64,000 nt of DNA, taken from assembly GCA_003049465.1 (NCBI GenBank), contig PYSS01000004.1, positions 624,722 to 688,721 of the forward strand. Reading direction: 5' to 3'. Positions 1 to 12,251 of the stretch are shown piece after piece (position 1 is the first letter of the stretch; each line of letters starts with the position of its first letter). Made by a program: the position numbers and the translations under genes. The notes beneath the pieces were generated by a model. That model did no database searches. It was not told where the DNA came from and was given only the letters and a program-made list of their open reading frames with translations. Origin of the DNA: Magnaporthiopsis rhizophila (taxonomy: Eukaryota; Ascomycota; Sordariomycetes; Magnaporthales; Magnaporthaceae).

Positions 1-498
1 CATGGCAACGTTGTTGGTGGGGTTGCTGAAGGGGATGGGGGTGCGGTAGAGGGAGGCGCCGTTGGAGTCGAACTCGACCGGCAGGCCGTCAAAAGCCGCG
101 ACAGCGCCCGCCGAGGCGGCGGTGCTGGTCCAGGTCTGTTGTGGCACAAAGCCGTGGGCCTGCTGGTGCTGGTTCTGGTCCATGCGCATAAAGGGGTTGT
201 TGCTCTGGGGGTTGGGGGTCTGGTCCAGGAAGGGGTTGTTGGACGGCACCGACTGCATCTCCACCGACGCAGACCAGTCATCGTGCCTCGGCGAGAATAA
301 TGAAGCGCCCATGGCGAAGGACTCCCGGCGGCTGTCGACCATGTTGGGGGACATTTCCAGTCCCTGCTCAAGGCCGGTCTGCTCCAGGATTCCCTCGTCA
401 AGAACGCTGTCGTCCTCCTCGTCGAAGAACTTCTGCGCCGTGTCCACGGTCAGGGCCGTTGGCCTGTAGTATTGCTGCATCTGAAATGCCGAGACCAT
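1..498 (-). CDS. N-terminal 166 codons of an unidentified, regulator-like protein (continues beyond the window)
   Basis: An uninterrupted minus-strand reading frame starts at an ATG at 498-496 in a good fungal context (CCAAAATGG) and runs off the left edge exactly in frame. The protein begins MVSAFQMQQYYRP. It is acidic and disordered: FDEEDDSVLDEGILEQTG near residues 25-45, then two NNPF motifs in an Asn/Pro/Gln-rich stretch near residues 85-105. An acidic N-terminus with low-complexity linkers, a long upstream non-coding region and a likely 5'UTR intron are typical of fungal transcription factors. A zinc-finger regulator is therefore my best guess, but no DNA-binding domain lies inside the window and I cannot name it. 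In-frame coding with GC-rich third positions supports it as a real exon. The second in-frame Met, six codons downstream, is an alternative start. Confidence 0.6.
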   Translation of the reverse strand, partial: MVSAFQMQQYYRPTALTVDTAQKFFDEEDDSVLDEGILEQTGLEQGLEMSPNMVDSRRESFAMGASLFSPRHDDWSASVEMQSVPSNNPFLDQTPNPQSNNPFMRMDQNQHQQAHGFVPQQTWTSTAASAGAVAAFDGLPVEFDSNGASLYRTPIPFSNPTNNVAM

Positions 499-513
499 TT
501 TGGCGGTCTCTTG

Positions 514-1200
514 CTGTGTGTGGTGTGTGGTGTGGTGTGGTGTGGTGTGGTGGGTTGGTGGGAAAAAATTTGAGCGAGAGAAAAGAATGGCACGTTTTTG
601 GTGTATGGTGCCGAAAACGAAGCTCGTGTGCGTGCGAGAGATGCTATATCCTGTCTGCCTTGAGGGCGCTGTTAGTGGTGTTGCTCATGGCAGCACAGGC
701 GGTGAGGGTCGGGCAGTGCGTCTTTGTGGGGAGATGGCCGCTTTTTTTTTTTTTTTTTTTTTTTTTGGCGCGGGCCCTGGGCCGAGACTTACACACAACC
801 CGGCATGTACTTGTGTGCACAGCCAAGCAGGGTGTTGTCTTTTTTTTTTTTTTTTTGGTGTGTGGAGGGGAAGCAGATTTTGGAGGGGCAAATAGGCTGA
901 CAATGGGAATACAAAATGTGATTGTGGAATGATTCCTTGCTTTGTTCGGTGTAGGGCTCAAGACGGCGACGTCTGATAAATACAAAAACAAAAAATAGGA
1001 AAAAAGCAAGAGGGTGAGGGGAAAAGAGCGGGTGACAAACGGAGCTCGTGCGAAGGGCTAGCGGTGCTGCTAAGCACCGGAAGAGGTTGGGTTTGGTGGT
1101 GGGAGGCGGCGGAAAAGGGAACGGGCAGGAGGGTAGCGCAACTTTTCCGCGCCAGATAACAAAAGCGAAACGAACAAAGACAAGAAAATAATCCACTTAC
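514..1200 (-). other. Probable 5'UTR intron of the left-edge gene
   Basis: On the minus strand a consensus donor GTAAGTGG begins at 1200, and a pyrimidine/CA-rich tract ends in ACACACAG at 514. The acceptor is only 15 nt upstream of the start codon at 498. An intron of about 690 nt here would join an upstream untranslated exon to the coding exon. It contains T runs of 25 (742-766) and 17 (840-856) and a GTGTG-type microsatellite near 515-555. Only RNA data can confirm it. Confidence 0.45.
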
Positions 1201-3162
1201 GATCAAAAAGACCTGTCTTTCGATGGCCGAGCGCAGGAACAAGGCTGGGAGATGGCGGTGCTCTTGTCTCACTGAAACAGGAGAGCAATGATGTGGTGAT
1301 GGAGAGCAAAGAGTCTCTGCATCGAAGAGAGCAGAGGATGATGGGCTGCTGATATACCGCACGAAGCGTGGTGCTGTGCGGTGCTTCTTCTGCTGGGCCG
1401 ATGCAACGACCTTGATGAACAGCAGGAAGGTGTGTGGGTGTGGGTGACCAAGCAAGGTGATCTTGGGAGAGGGGGACAGACATGCGCCGTGAATGATGGC
1501 GGCAGTGGTGGTTTTGTACTTCAAATGGTCATCTGTGGGAGACGCACCACCCGCGATGGGAAGAAGGTATTTGCGCTACCCCTCCGGGGCGTACAAGGAG
1601 GAGTACCAGGCGAATGTACTTAACCCACCCCAGTCAAGCACTAGCGGCGCCGACAGGGGTCCCCGACCGGCTTGAGGAACGCGAAGAACAAGAAGGGGGT
1701 GGATGCCGAAAAATACGCTCCTGGAAGACGACAAGGCCGTCTATTGGGTGGGTCCGGACGGAGGGCGTGGGTTGTGGGCAAGTGGGCTGCGTCTGCCAGT
1801 CCCGACGAGCACCGGCAAGCCACCCCTCTTCTCTTGCTGCGTGCTCTCTCCCCTCACACGACCCCGTTTACTGCGTTCAAGTGACATACCCACCCCAACT
1901 GTGGCAGTTCCCCCGTGGTACCAAACGCTGTGCGCTGAGAGGACCAAAGACAGGCGTGGGCTCGGGGAACCTGTGGCTTGCTGCGGCATGTTTTTTTGCA
2001 CTTGCACATGGAGGCGTCAATGGGAACGCAGGCTGACTGGACGCTTGCCCTCCAATCTTTGGCCGCAATGACATTGGGCAGAGTTTTCTGGTTGGGTCTG
2101 GCAGAAACGGCCACCCACGCTGGAGCCTGCCGAGAACGACTGGTTGTGAGCAGCCTGTCCCTTTGTGACAGCCAAGCCGAGTGGGAAAAGATGCATGCCG
2201 TAACGGAAACGTCGGACACCTAGAGGTAGACCAAGACTGCCATCCGTCCTCAAGTGTGGGCAGGAAGGGAGAAAAAAAAAACGGAAGAAAAAATAAAATA
2301 AAACTATATCCGGAAAATGGAACAGGAGATGAACTGGGTTAGGTACAAGAGCGCCACCCTCTCTCTCTGCGAGACGGTTATGGGAATACATTGGACGAGC
2401 GGTGAAGGGCGGGCGAAGCTGCCAGTGCGGGCAGGTACCCGCCTAACTATGGAGCAGGGGTCTCGGGATGTTCGCCGGGGAGCGCTCCCGAACGGATACA
2501 AAGTGGGAGGCAGAATGGAGACAAGGCCGCACAGGCAGACCTCGCGTGATGGCCGATGGGCAAACCGGCCAAACACTGGCCGTTTCCAGGGAGGATATGG
2601 AAGGATCGTCCTGACGTACTTTAGGGGACATGCCGCAGCACGAGGGTCGTCAACTGCTCTGGCGTTTTTCCATGTTACGATCCAGGGTTGGGAGTGGTAC
2701 CCTTTCCGCGGGGGAGGAACAAGCGGGACCGAGACAGGTCAACGGCGTCAGCGCCCAGGACGAGTCCGTGACCACAGTCGTACTCTTTTCGGGGTAGACA
2801 GAGACAAGGGAAGTGCGAGATGGCGGCGTCCAAAGGGGCCTAGCCCTCTTTCGGGGTAGAGCAGGGATGGACGGGCGAGGCGATTGGGTAGGACATGACC
2901 AGTGTGCCGGCCTGGAGCTGTCGCCGAGGACAAATGGGGAGAGCGGGCGCGCGAGGACGCTGCGGGGACCGGCAGGTTGGGCAGAAACGACCGCTTCGGG
3001 GCATGCCTGGGCATCGCTACCCAACGTGCTGGTGCCATTCTGGCTGCGGTCCAGTGGGAAGCTCCCCCGGCGCGACAGCAGCACCAGCCATCCACATGGC
3101 CCGACGCTGGCCAGTCACAGGCAGCGGCCGCGGCCAGTAAGCAGCTGGGCTCTACTGCCCAC

Positions 3163-3226
3163 ACCACCACCACCACCACCACCAGGTCGGTCGACGTCGT
3201 CCAGCACAAGGCGCGCGCGCGCGCGC
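3163..3226. repeat. (CAC)n and (GC)n microsatellites
   Basis: An uninterrupted CAC/ACC trinucleotide tract at about 3163-3184 is followed within 40 bp by an alternating GCGCGC tract at about 3211-3226. Both lie in the gene-poor region. The alternating GC tract could adopt Z-DNA in principle, but nothing shows that it does. Confidence 0.8.
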
Positions 3227-3771
3227 AAGGGAGTGGGGTGGCAGGAGCAAGGCGCTGTGGATGCTGAAGAGAACCAGAGGACCAGCAGACGAAGCCTGGA
3301 GACAAGACAGCGCTCGCTCTCTCCGGGGCTGAAGGGGCCAGGGAGGATGGAGTTTGCCTGTGGGTTTGCCTGTGGCAGGATGCGCTAACTGCATAGGTAA
3401 GGCCTGGGATTGTTGTCTGGCATACCGGGCGTGAGAGACCCCAGGCGGCGGGCGAATGAGAGGCCCGATAGATGCTCGCGAGGGTCATGGCAGCAGCCGG
3501 TCTGCAGCGGATTGCTTTTTTTGGGTTGAGCGGATGGATTGATGTTTTGGTTTTGCGAAGCAGACTTTCCACCTTAGTGGCCAGTTCCCCACAGGGAAAT
3601 CGTGGCGACCCGCCCTGCTCAGGAGCCCTGCCCGTGACCAGCGCCCCAGCAGCCCCGTTTTAATTGCATACCTCGGTGTCCTATCGTTTGATGCATGCAC
3701 TCAATGCACCCACGGCCACCTCGTCGCTCGCTTCCAAGTGCTCGCGTCGGCTGGATACCTCGAGATACTTG

Positions 3772-3811
3772 CAGACGTGCAGACGTGCAGGCGTGCAGGC
3801 GTGCAGACGCG
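3772..3811. repeat. 8-bp tandem repeat, five copies
   Basis: Five head-to-tail copies of CAGRCGTG (two CAGACGTG, two CAGGCGTG, one degenerate CAGACGCG) occupy 40 bp in the gene-poor region. A period of 8 is not a multiple of three, so a coding origin is unlikely. Confidence 0.85.
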
Positions 3812-4188
3812 CCATGCCTGCCTCTGATCACCAGGCCTGCTGCCGTGGTTGCCGTGGTTCCAAAGCACGCTGCTGCAGCTCTCGACTCGAGTCTGCATAC
3901 TTTTTTCCAAAGTACCCCCACCTGCCCCGTGGATCCCCGACTGCAACTCGGATTACTGCATCAACCCCACCCTTAACGGAGCGCTGGCGAATGTCAAGCT
4001 CGGTTAATGGGATCGCGATTGATCGCTGTCCCCACAGGCTGTCAGCTGGGCGCGGAGATCGGATATGTCAATACCAGCAGAACAGCGGTCAAATTGATTG
4101 CTCCAATTCCTGTCCACGCCATCCAATTTTTTCGCCCCCGAAACCTGCCCATCACCGAATCGCAACGACGACGCCGGTGGCAGCAAGA

Positions 4189-4263
4189 AGCAGCAGCAGC
4201 AACAACAATAACAAAACAACAACAACAACAACAACAAACAAACAAACAACAGCAGCAGAAGCA
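4189..4263. repeat. Compound CAG/CAA microsatellite
   Basis: About 75 bp of interrupted CAG, CAA and CAAA units lie in non-coding DNA. Translated they give poly-Gln, poly-Asn or poly-Thr in the three plus frames and poly-Cys/Leu on the minus strand, which explains several open but meaningless frames here. Confidence 0.85.
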
Positions 4264-6428
4264 GCTCCCCCGATCCAGCCTGCCCCTCAGCGAGAGATCC
4301 CCGAAAGACGCGCGCGTCAACCTCCCAGCCACCGCCTTTTTTTCTTTGGCTCACGGCCCACCTGCCCAGCTGGGAAGCCGGATTGACTGGCCAGCCGAAT
4401 TGAGGATGACTCCGCCCGGTCGCATAATGTGCGGCCTAGTATCGTCGCCCAAGCGCAGGGAAAAGCCAGCCCGAAGATGCGGTGTGTTTTTTTGCTTTTT
4501 TTGTTCACTTCTCTGTTTTCCACTTTGTGTCCTTTGCCCAGGCGCGTCTGGGGCTACGCGTACCGCCCTCCTCCCCCTCCTCCCCACCTGTAAAAAAAAA
4601 TGGCAAAACAAAACACACCATACACAGGCCATCCACAGGCCACAGGGATGCCATTGTGCCTGGCGGGCGGACAGCCTGGCCGCGAGAGTGGCCAGCACCA
4701 CACACACCACACAACAGCCCCTTTGATGCTCGGCTTTGCTGGACGGGCTTGTATTTGCCCGGGACTATTTGCTCCGCGGCCCCAGCGAAATCCAACCAAG
4801 CCCTTGGCTACACTTTCTCTCCCTCTCTCACCTTGTCATGCCATCCCAAAACAGCCCTCCCTCTCGGGAACGCCCTCCCGCTTTGGGACGAATGTGACGG
4901 CCAGTTTTTGCGGCCCGGCAAAGCCACTGGCCTCGCGGTGACGACTGCCAATCATCAGCGCGAGGCGAGCTGGCCCTGTGACCCGAGGCAGGCTGATGTC
5001 GGCCACAATCACCACTATCACCTCCATCACCACACTCGTTTCGTATTCCCAAACCGGCTGGCCAGTGCCAGAGGCCCACTACCGGGCACCTCTGGAGGGC
5101 GGGGCTGGTAGTGGATGGAGGGGTAGAAGGGCCTGCGTCCGATCGGCCTCTGCTCCGGCGCCTGCGGCCCCCTCGGCAGTTGCCGGGATGCGGATGCATC
5201 GAGTGATGCCTGACTTCCGACCGCCAGCTCGACCCGGGCCCGACGGGTCCCGGAGGCGGTGGACGAAGATACCTCCTTGACACGGAACCTGGTGGAGGAG
5301 GTACCTCGAGCCCTGCGAAAACTCGGTCGTGGTGACTCATACTTGGACTCCTCCTTTGGCTGGAAACACTTGTCAAGGACCTTGGCAACGCAGGCCGATG
5401 GGCCGAGCTTCTAGAAGATCACAACGAATTTTGGGTATCTACGCAGTATCGAAGCTGCAGTTGCGGGCGGATAAGACTCCATTCATGCCTCAGGACCCAT
5501 ACTGGCTCTGTCACATCTCACCTCCTCTGCATACACTTCCCTGCGATCTGGCCATGCCACTCTATCTTGCAGCATACCTCGCGCATGGGGGAGGCTTGGG
5601 CACAAAAAAAATTTTGTGCCCCGGTTCTTGGACGTTTCCTGGAGACGCGTTGTCACTCGCGATTCGAAATTTTGGCGCAATATCGAATGACTGTTGCCAC
5701 ATAGCTTTGTTGTTGTGTGTTATGGAATCTCGCTTCCCATTTCGAGGCATATCTGGGTATATTCTCTTTGTGATATCTGTTCGGCTCCTCCCTCCTGATA
5801 ATGGCGTTTCGGCGGCCACCGAGACAGGGGGATCCCTTCCATGGCGTGGAATCAATGCGTCCACCTACGCAGAAAAAGATGTGCGTCGGGTCCCAAGAAA
5901 GGTTCCCTGAAAGCCGGCCATGTGCGGCCCCCAAACGCCTCCTCGCTCCGTATTTCGGGACGATCTGTCTCTCGTATGCAGCCAAACAGGTTCGGTGCCG
6001 GGGCAAGCTTCGTCGCATGGGCATAGTGTTTTCTTTTTTTGTCCACTTGCGAGCGAACAGGTCTAGCGGTGAAGCAAGCAAGTCCTTCGCGGTCAGATTC
6101 CCAGGCAACGACCCCGGTTCCCTGTCAGCCGAGCCCGGATACCTTAGGTGTGCTCCTCCCAGAATGCGAAAAATAGCGAACGAAATGCCTTTTCTCTTCC
6201 TTCAGCCGTTGGGACGATGGATCTCCTGACTCAGATTTGGCCCAGAAGCTAAAGGAAGCGAGAGTTTCGAGCGAGGCTTCGGACCTGCATCAGCCCCAAG
6301 GAGGCGGGCGAGGTTTCCGAGTCTTTTTGCCTCACGACTGCTGAGCGCCCTCGTTCGTTTCTTCCCAGGTACGGGGAGAAAGAAGCCATGATCCTTGTAC
6401 GGGTTCTCTGCAGCTGGATCAGCCTTCC

Positions 6429-6431
<3 letters not shown>

Positions 6432-6482
<51 letters not shown>

Positions 6483-6486
6483 CTTN
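6432..6486. repeat. Poly(T) run of 49 with an adjacent ambiguous base
   Basis: There are 49 consecutive T from 6432 to 6480, followed by ATCTTN with an N at 6486. The real length is probably uncertain in the assembly. Confidence 0.9.
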
Positions 6487-8735
6487 TTGGTTTCTTTCTT
6501 CAGTCTTGGATACCGACTCACCGGTGCGGCACTAGGTGTAGCAACAAAGTTTGCGTTAGTTCCACGCGCCGGCCCAGAGCTTCCACCTGCTTGCCCCACA
6601 AGAAAGAACGAACAAACAAGGGAACATGATCTTCTTTGCTTGCTCTAGGAGGGAGCATCACCACCAACGTTCGCACTACCGCTAGTTTGGGCAATGACAT
6701 AATCCTTGTCCGTGAGAGCTCCCCCTTGCCCAGTTCTAGGCTTACTATGCAGCAGCGTCCACCAGCCACCAAACGCTATGCCTACACCGTCCCCGGCTTG
6801 ATATACGTTTCCGATGGAAACAGCCCTTTCCAAACTCGGTCCCGAATATGCAGCAGCACGGTACATGGCATGGCGAGCAAGGGGAGAAGGCCCAAAAAAA
6901 AAAAAAAAAAAGCAAAGGAACAAAAAGAAACTACGCCCCCCGGTTTGCGCGTCCCACGAGCTACCCATGCGCCTCCCCTCGCTCGCTCGCATGTGCGGCT
7001 GTCTTTGTTCACCGTACCCAGCCCCTTGGAAGCGAGAAGGCGAAGAAATCCATCAATCTCAAACATGATGCGAACGAAAGGAAGGGGCTAAGCCCGTCGG
7101 TGAGGGCCTAGAGACGCAAGACGATGGCCCCGTAAATCTTTTTTTGCTTCTGTTCTTTTGTTTCTTCTCGTTTCCATTCTCTGGGTCGCCCGGGTCCCTC
7201 ATCCTGGAAGTCTCGTGTTTTGATGGTCCCGAGCAAGAGTGGCGGTGAAGGATCGAAAAAAAAAAAAAAAAACTCCGCGTGGGCTTGCTTCCAAGCCTTT
7301 TTTTTTTTTTAATCGTTCTTGCTCGTTCGTTCATTTGTGTATCCCCGCCTCCCCTGGTTCCGTTCACGAACGTTATCCCGGGAACCGTCCGTGTCGTTGG
7401 ACTCATACTTCCCGTGAGCCTAACACGCCCCTCCCTTTCTTAGTGTTGTGGCACAGTGAAAGAGAAGAAACAGAAATAGCACGCAGGAAGCAAGCACAAG
7501 CACAGAAGCAGGCCAGGAGAGAGAGAGAGGAGAGGTGCAAGGAATTTGCCTGACTGTTGACTGCTGTGGATCGTAACGACGCCCCTTCCCACCACCGCTT
7601 GGCAGATCCTCCCCCGCCCTGCCGTGCTACTGAGCCTGTCCGGGACGATCGGGGTAGGACGAAGGGACAGACTGGCTGGCTGGCTGGCCTGGCTCGGGAG
7701 GTGGGAGACGTTTTCCGTCCGCCAAGAAGTCTTCCTGTTCCTTTGTCTCTTTGCTTCTTTGTCATGTACATACCTTACCATTACACCGTACTTACGGAGA
7801 CAGAGAGTCAAGAGAACGGTGAACACTGCTCCGATGTCGCCTTTGCCATGCTGATCGTCTGCTTTTCTGTCGGTCTGCTAGTCTGCGCATCGGCCCTTCT
7901 GATCCTTCGGGCCGGATCGAACGGTAAATGGTTTGCCTCTGTCGTTTGACTCTTTCTCCACAGCGAGCCAGACAGACAGACGTTGCATCTCTCCTTGGAT
8001 CATGAAAGAAAGAGACGGCATCGTGCACCGTTCGTTCTCTCGTGACTGAGTGAGTGAGTGAGTTGAGCGACCATGGTCCGATCGCGCCGGCCGACGGACG
8101 CAGGTGGGCGGGAATGATGTTGAACAGAACAAGGAAACCCCCAGCCCCGCCTCCCTGCTAGTTACATGTTTGCTTTTTTTTTTCGCATCGCCTCTGGGCA
8201 GGGAACGGGGAGACCGTCACGGGGCGTGCCTAGCTGGTGGCCTCCCACGTGCGGAGGGCCTGCAGGAGACTGGTGGTTTGCTTACTCTCCGCGCGCGTCA
8301 CGGCTCGTCACCGTGTCACCATAGTGCCCGGTTTCTTCCCTGTTTCCCCATTGTTGCTTCCGTCCCCCTTAGAGGCTGACTCACTGATGCCGTTCTCTCA
8401 GCGGTCGGTTGTACGGGAAAGCTCGGGAGGTTAGGGTATCTATCCGTTATTTTTCAGTGTTTGGTGTGTTATGTTGAGTTGTCAAAAGAAAAGTGTATCA
8501 AGCGCGAACGCCATCTCCTCATCAGAGTTTGCGGGGAAGAGCGGCCGATCATGAGAGCTCACCCGCCCGCAACACGACAGGATGTGAAACTGAGGTGCGT
8601 GAACGCCAAACTGCCCCGGCTACGCTAGGTAACATCACATGCGACGCCGGTAGGCTCCGAGCTTCTCCGATATGTTGTCGCACGCGATTACGTCGTACAC
8701 GCTTGTATGTATGCCTGAAAGCCGAGGCCAACCTG

Positions 8736-10441
8736 CTATTGGAAGTCCCATAGCTTCACAAGCAGGCTATCCTGCTGCCCGCTTTCCCGATCGTGAGGGA
8801 GCAGTATCCTCTTGGGGATCTGAAACTCCACCACTGGGCTCCTCTTGATCTCCTTGCTGAGTTCCCCTTCGAGGAGCTGCAATTCATGTCCGTCAGTCAC
8901 ACCATGGATTATTCAAAGCAAGGGCTAGCGTAGAGCCAAAAGACACTTACACTTGCGTATGAATGGTCAAGAAAGTCCTCCACATTGTAAAATTGCTTCG
9001 TAAACTGCTCGGAGATGATCTTGGCGATGGTGGCCACGTTTGGATGATAATGCGACTGTAGCTGGACAATCTCCCATAGGCAGCTCTCGATGGCCTGTGT
9101 CTCCATCGGGTCCTTCTCGTCCGGCAAAAAAGGGTCGTCCATGCCCTCGTTCTCCAGCAGCTCTCGTTCTTCGTCCGTGCGGACCTCGCGGTGCACCATG
9201 AACGTGCACAGAGGGTGCTTCTTGAACAAATTGTAGAACCATGGAATGACAACCACGATGGCACTGGGCGGGGCGTTGAGACACAACCTGGCCAGTCTCT
9301 TGATAAAGCTCGCTACGAGCTGCGCCGGCAGGTGGGACGACGACAGGAACGTGTCGAGCAGCCGGAAGAACCTAGACCGATGCTTGGAGTGGAGGAGGTC
9401 TGCATCCAGGAGCGAGTAGAGCTTGGTGTAGAACTCGGGGTAATCCAAGTTCCGCTCCTGTATCAGGTAGAAGACTCCAGACAGCGCTAGTAGCGAGACC
9501 GACCCGCCCTCGTTGAAGCTGTCGGTGAGGAAGTCCATAAGCATCTCGGGCTTTGTGAACCATGGCGCAACGGCAGTCGAGATGACAGGCAGAACCTGCT
9601 TTCTCTGCTCCTTGTCCAGACCCAGGTTCAGCAGCTTGACCCAGGCGTCCTGCGCTTGCCTCTTGTGTTGGGCCACCGAGTACAAGGAGTGAGACTTCTT
9701 CCTCGGTGGGTCAACATAGAACTCGCCTATATCGTCGTTGGACTCTGGCACTGCCTCTACTGAAGACAGCAGCTCGAAGACGCCGTCGAAACAGGGAGGA
9801 ACGTCAGGTGTTTGCGCGGCCAGTGTCTCGGATATGGCCTTGAACGTATAAAAGCGGACGTCGTCATACGCATTGACGAACTTCTCAGCAAGCTCGTCCC
9901 GGAACCCGCTGGCACCAACGCCCTTGGAGACGGCGGCCGCGACGATCTGGGTCATGAACTGCCTCGGGAACGAGTACTCCTCGCTGTCCGAGGACGTGGC
10001 CGCAGCCTCGGCCTTTAGCAAGCGCATCGCCAGTGTGAGAGCGGTGGAGCATGCGTCCTCCCGAAGCAGTAGCCTCTGAAGCACAGCCTTGTACTCAGAA
10101 AGACGGTCCCTGAGCCACGCCACAACGACCGCATCTTTCCCCGAGCCATCCTTTTTCTTCCTTAGGACGCCTTGGGCTAGGAGCCGGATGAAGACGCGAC
10201 AGAGGGACACCGAGGCGACCAGGTCGGTACCGTCTTCATCGTCGCCCTTTTGCGCAAACGCAATGAGCGCAGCGATATTGTTGTAGTTTTTCTTGGACTC
10301 CACGATGCCCTCTTCCAGGAGCAGAATCTGGGCTTGTTGGTCGTCCTCGGATTCGTCGCTGCTCTCTGACCGTGCTCGTTTTTGAGGACGCTCGGCCGCA
10401 ACCTGGGGGCGTTTCCTCTTTGCAACGCTGCTAGGAGCCAT
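8736..10441 (-). CDS. NOC4: Noc4-like ribosome biogenesis protein (U3 snoRNP / SSU processome, CBF/Mak21 family)
   Basis: Two exons, 10441-8951 (497 codons) and 8876-8736 (47 codons), are separated by a 74-nt phase-0 intron with donor GTAAGT and acceptor TTGCAG. The product is 543 aa, close to the roughly 550 aa of yeast Noc4. It has a basic, nuclear-targeting N-terminus (KRKRPQ, QKRARSES), then helical repeats. The C-terminal half, from about residue 290, reads like the CBF/Mak21 domain: FLTDSFNEGGSVSLLALSG, YPEFYTKLYSLLD, SRFFRLLDTFLSSSHLPA and the Asp/Glu-rich DDPFLPDE loop before the last helices. Noc4 pairs with Nop14 in 40S pre-ribosome assembly and export in the nucleolus. The gene is divergent from ATP4, with 375 bp between the start codons. 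Confidence 0.93.
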
Positions 10442-10816
10442 GATGCAGTCCTATTGGCAGCTGGTACGCTCGGTCTGGTCGTCGAAAGGTCGATTGGGCT
10501 GTTCGCGCATTGGGTGGCGAAGCGCCGTTGGGATTCCTTTTTTCTTATTTTTTATCTCCCGCCCTGGCGGCACCTTATCGATAACCACCCGTCTACCGAT
10601 GACGGCGCCTGAGCCTCGTTGAAGCGGGGAAGTTGGGATTATGTAATGCAAATAACTCCCAACTTTGCGAGATGTTCCGGGCATCACATGACTTGGAAGC
10701 CGAATTAGCACGGGGTCTGGTAAAACCTCAATCGAGATCTCTCAGCCAGGTCCCCAAGCTCCCGCTCCGAACCCATCGTCCAGGTTGACAAACACCCATC
10801 TCCGCTTATCACAAAA
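10442..10816. promoter_or_regulatory. Shared divergent promoter of NOC4 and ATP4
   Basis: The 375 bp between the two start codons must hold both core promoters and both leaders. It has A/T-rich stretches (TTTTTTCTTATTTTTTAT near 10538-10555) and a CATCACATGACTTGG segment near 10681-10695 that contains a CACATG E-box-like site. I cannot assign a specific factor. Confidence 0.5.
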
Positions 10817-11902
10817 ATGGCGTCCCGCTTAGCCAGAACCGCGCTCGGTAAGCTCGTCCCCGCGTGACGGATGTGGTCAATGGACTCAATTGGCCGAGAT
10901 GCCCGAGATGCCCGAGAGGGGATGGCCCATGGATCGTGAGAGGCCTCACAGCCCGCAGCAGGCCCAAGGCACCTGGTACCTACCTAATGCAAACTTCGCT
11001 CACACTCCCGCCGCCGCAGGGGCTGCCCGCCTTCGACCCGCCGCCCTCGCCCAGCAGCGAGCGGTCCTGCCCGCGCTGACGTCGCTCACGGCCACGCGCG
11101 CCTCGTCCAACGTGCCCGCCGAGGACCCCAAGACCAAGGCTCAGTCGCTCATTGACGCTATCCCCGGCAACTCGCTGGTGTCCAAGTCGGCCATCCTGTC
11201 TTCCGCCGCCGCCCTTTCCGTCTACGCCCTCTCGAACGAGTACTACGTCGTCAACGAGGAGACGGTGGTGGCCTTCTGCTTGCTCAGCGTTTGGGGCGCC
11301 GTCATCAAGTACGGCGGCCCCATGTACAGCGAGTGGGCCGACGCCCAGGCCGAGAAGGTCAAGAACATCCTGAACGCGGCCCGCGCCGACCACACTCAGG
11401 CCGTCAAGACCCGAATCGACAACGTCCAGCAGATGTCGAGCGTCGTCGACATCACCAAGTCGCTCTTTGCCGTCTCCAAGGTACGGGAAAATGCGGGAAT
11501 GTTTGGCGCGCTCGTGGCCGCCGCCACCTCTGGTGCGTTTTTGCTGACCCTCGGGCTATTTGAAATCCCCTGCAGGAGACCGCCCAGCTTGAGGCCCAGG
11601 CCTACGAGCTCGAGCAGAAGACTGCGCTGGCCGCCGAGGCCAAGAACGTTCTGGACTCGTGGGTCCGCTACGAGGGCCAGGTCAAGCAGCGCGAGCAGAG
11701 GGAACTCGCCGAGTCCGTCATCGCCAAGGTCAAGAAGGAGCTGGAGAACCCCAAGGCGCTGCAGGCGATTCTTCAGGAGAGCATTGCTGAGGTTGAGAGT
11801 GAGTTGCCTTTACATGAGCCGCTACGTCGCCTATATCACGTTTGAGAATGAAACGACTGACACTACTTCAATGCTGCAGGGAGGGTCTCATCCAAGAAAT
11901 AG
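10817..11902 (+). CDS. ATP4: Mitochondrial F1Fo ATP synthase subunit 4 (b subunit)
   Basis: Four exons, 10817-10847, 11020-11480, 11576-11798 and 11880-11902, keep frame through three GT-AG introns and give 245 aa, matching yeast Atp4 (244 aa). The first exon codes only MASRLARTALG and the last only the terminal RVSSKK segment. Residues 1 to about 35 form a basic mitochondrial presequence (MASRLARTALGAARLRP). The hydrophobic part SKSAILSSAAALSVYALSNEYYVVNEETVVAFCLLSVWGAVIKYGGP spans the inner membrane. The rest is the long charged helix of the peripheral stalk (EWADAQAEKVKNILNAARADHTQAV and onward), which links Fo to F1. The short terminal exons would be easy to miss automatically. Confidence 0.95.
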
Positions 11903-12251
11903 AGGGCTGGCGACCAATAGAACTAACAAAACAAAAGAAGCTTTCCTTCCATTTGTACTCCCTCACGTGTCAATACACGCTGTGCTATAGTCAATCCATC
12001 GATTCACTAATGTCTTGGAATTTTGTTTTGGATGTGTTCAAACTGCGAGGCCTTTGCGCCTTGGCTGAGGCAGGCGCTTTCCCTTTCTTCTTTTCGTGAG
12101 CAGGTGGAAAAGAAGTAGACATTGCGGGGACTGTTGCCCGCCCATTTATTTCTTGCTATCTCTGTCGCTTACGGAAAGGTAAGGAGGTAGGTATGAAGGA
12201 TACAAGGCCTCAAATTTGGGGCATCCATGCGAATCGATGAAATGGAGCTCA
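11903..12251. other. Convergent 3' flanks of ATP4 and the flavin monooxygenase gene
   Basis: These 349 bp lie between two convergent stop codons and should hold both 3'UTRs. No open frame or RNA gene was recognised. Confidence 0.6.

Larger units (their letters stand above)
1201..8735. other. Gene-poor region of about 7.5 kb (8.2 kb including the putative 5'UTR intron)
   Basis: I see no supportable gene here. Open frames of up to 274 codons occur on both strands, mainly in the GC-rich part near 2.3-3.6 kb. They overlap each other, are Pro/Arg/Ser-rich or include translated microsatellites, and show no family motif or plausible exon chain. Composition is mixed rather than AT-rich, so this is not a typical RIP-mutated transposon graveyard, and no transposase or reverse transcriptase remnant was recognised. 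The region holds microsatellites, an 8-bp tandem array, long A/T homopolymers and one N at 6486. It probably includes the long promoter and leader of the left-edge gene and the 3' flank of NOC4. Confidence 0.6.

Noticed and set aside
2748..3572. A 274-codon minus-strand frame and overlapping plus-strand frames at 2317-2859 and 2813-3388
   Set aside because: GC-rich DNA with microsatellites translated into Val or Trp runs. There is no domain, no splice chain and mutual overlap, so open by chance.
499..8735. A possible transposon relic explaining the gene-poor region
   Set aside because: No terminal repeats, transposase/RT motifs or strong AT bias from RIP were seen.
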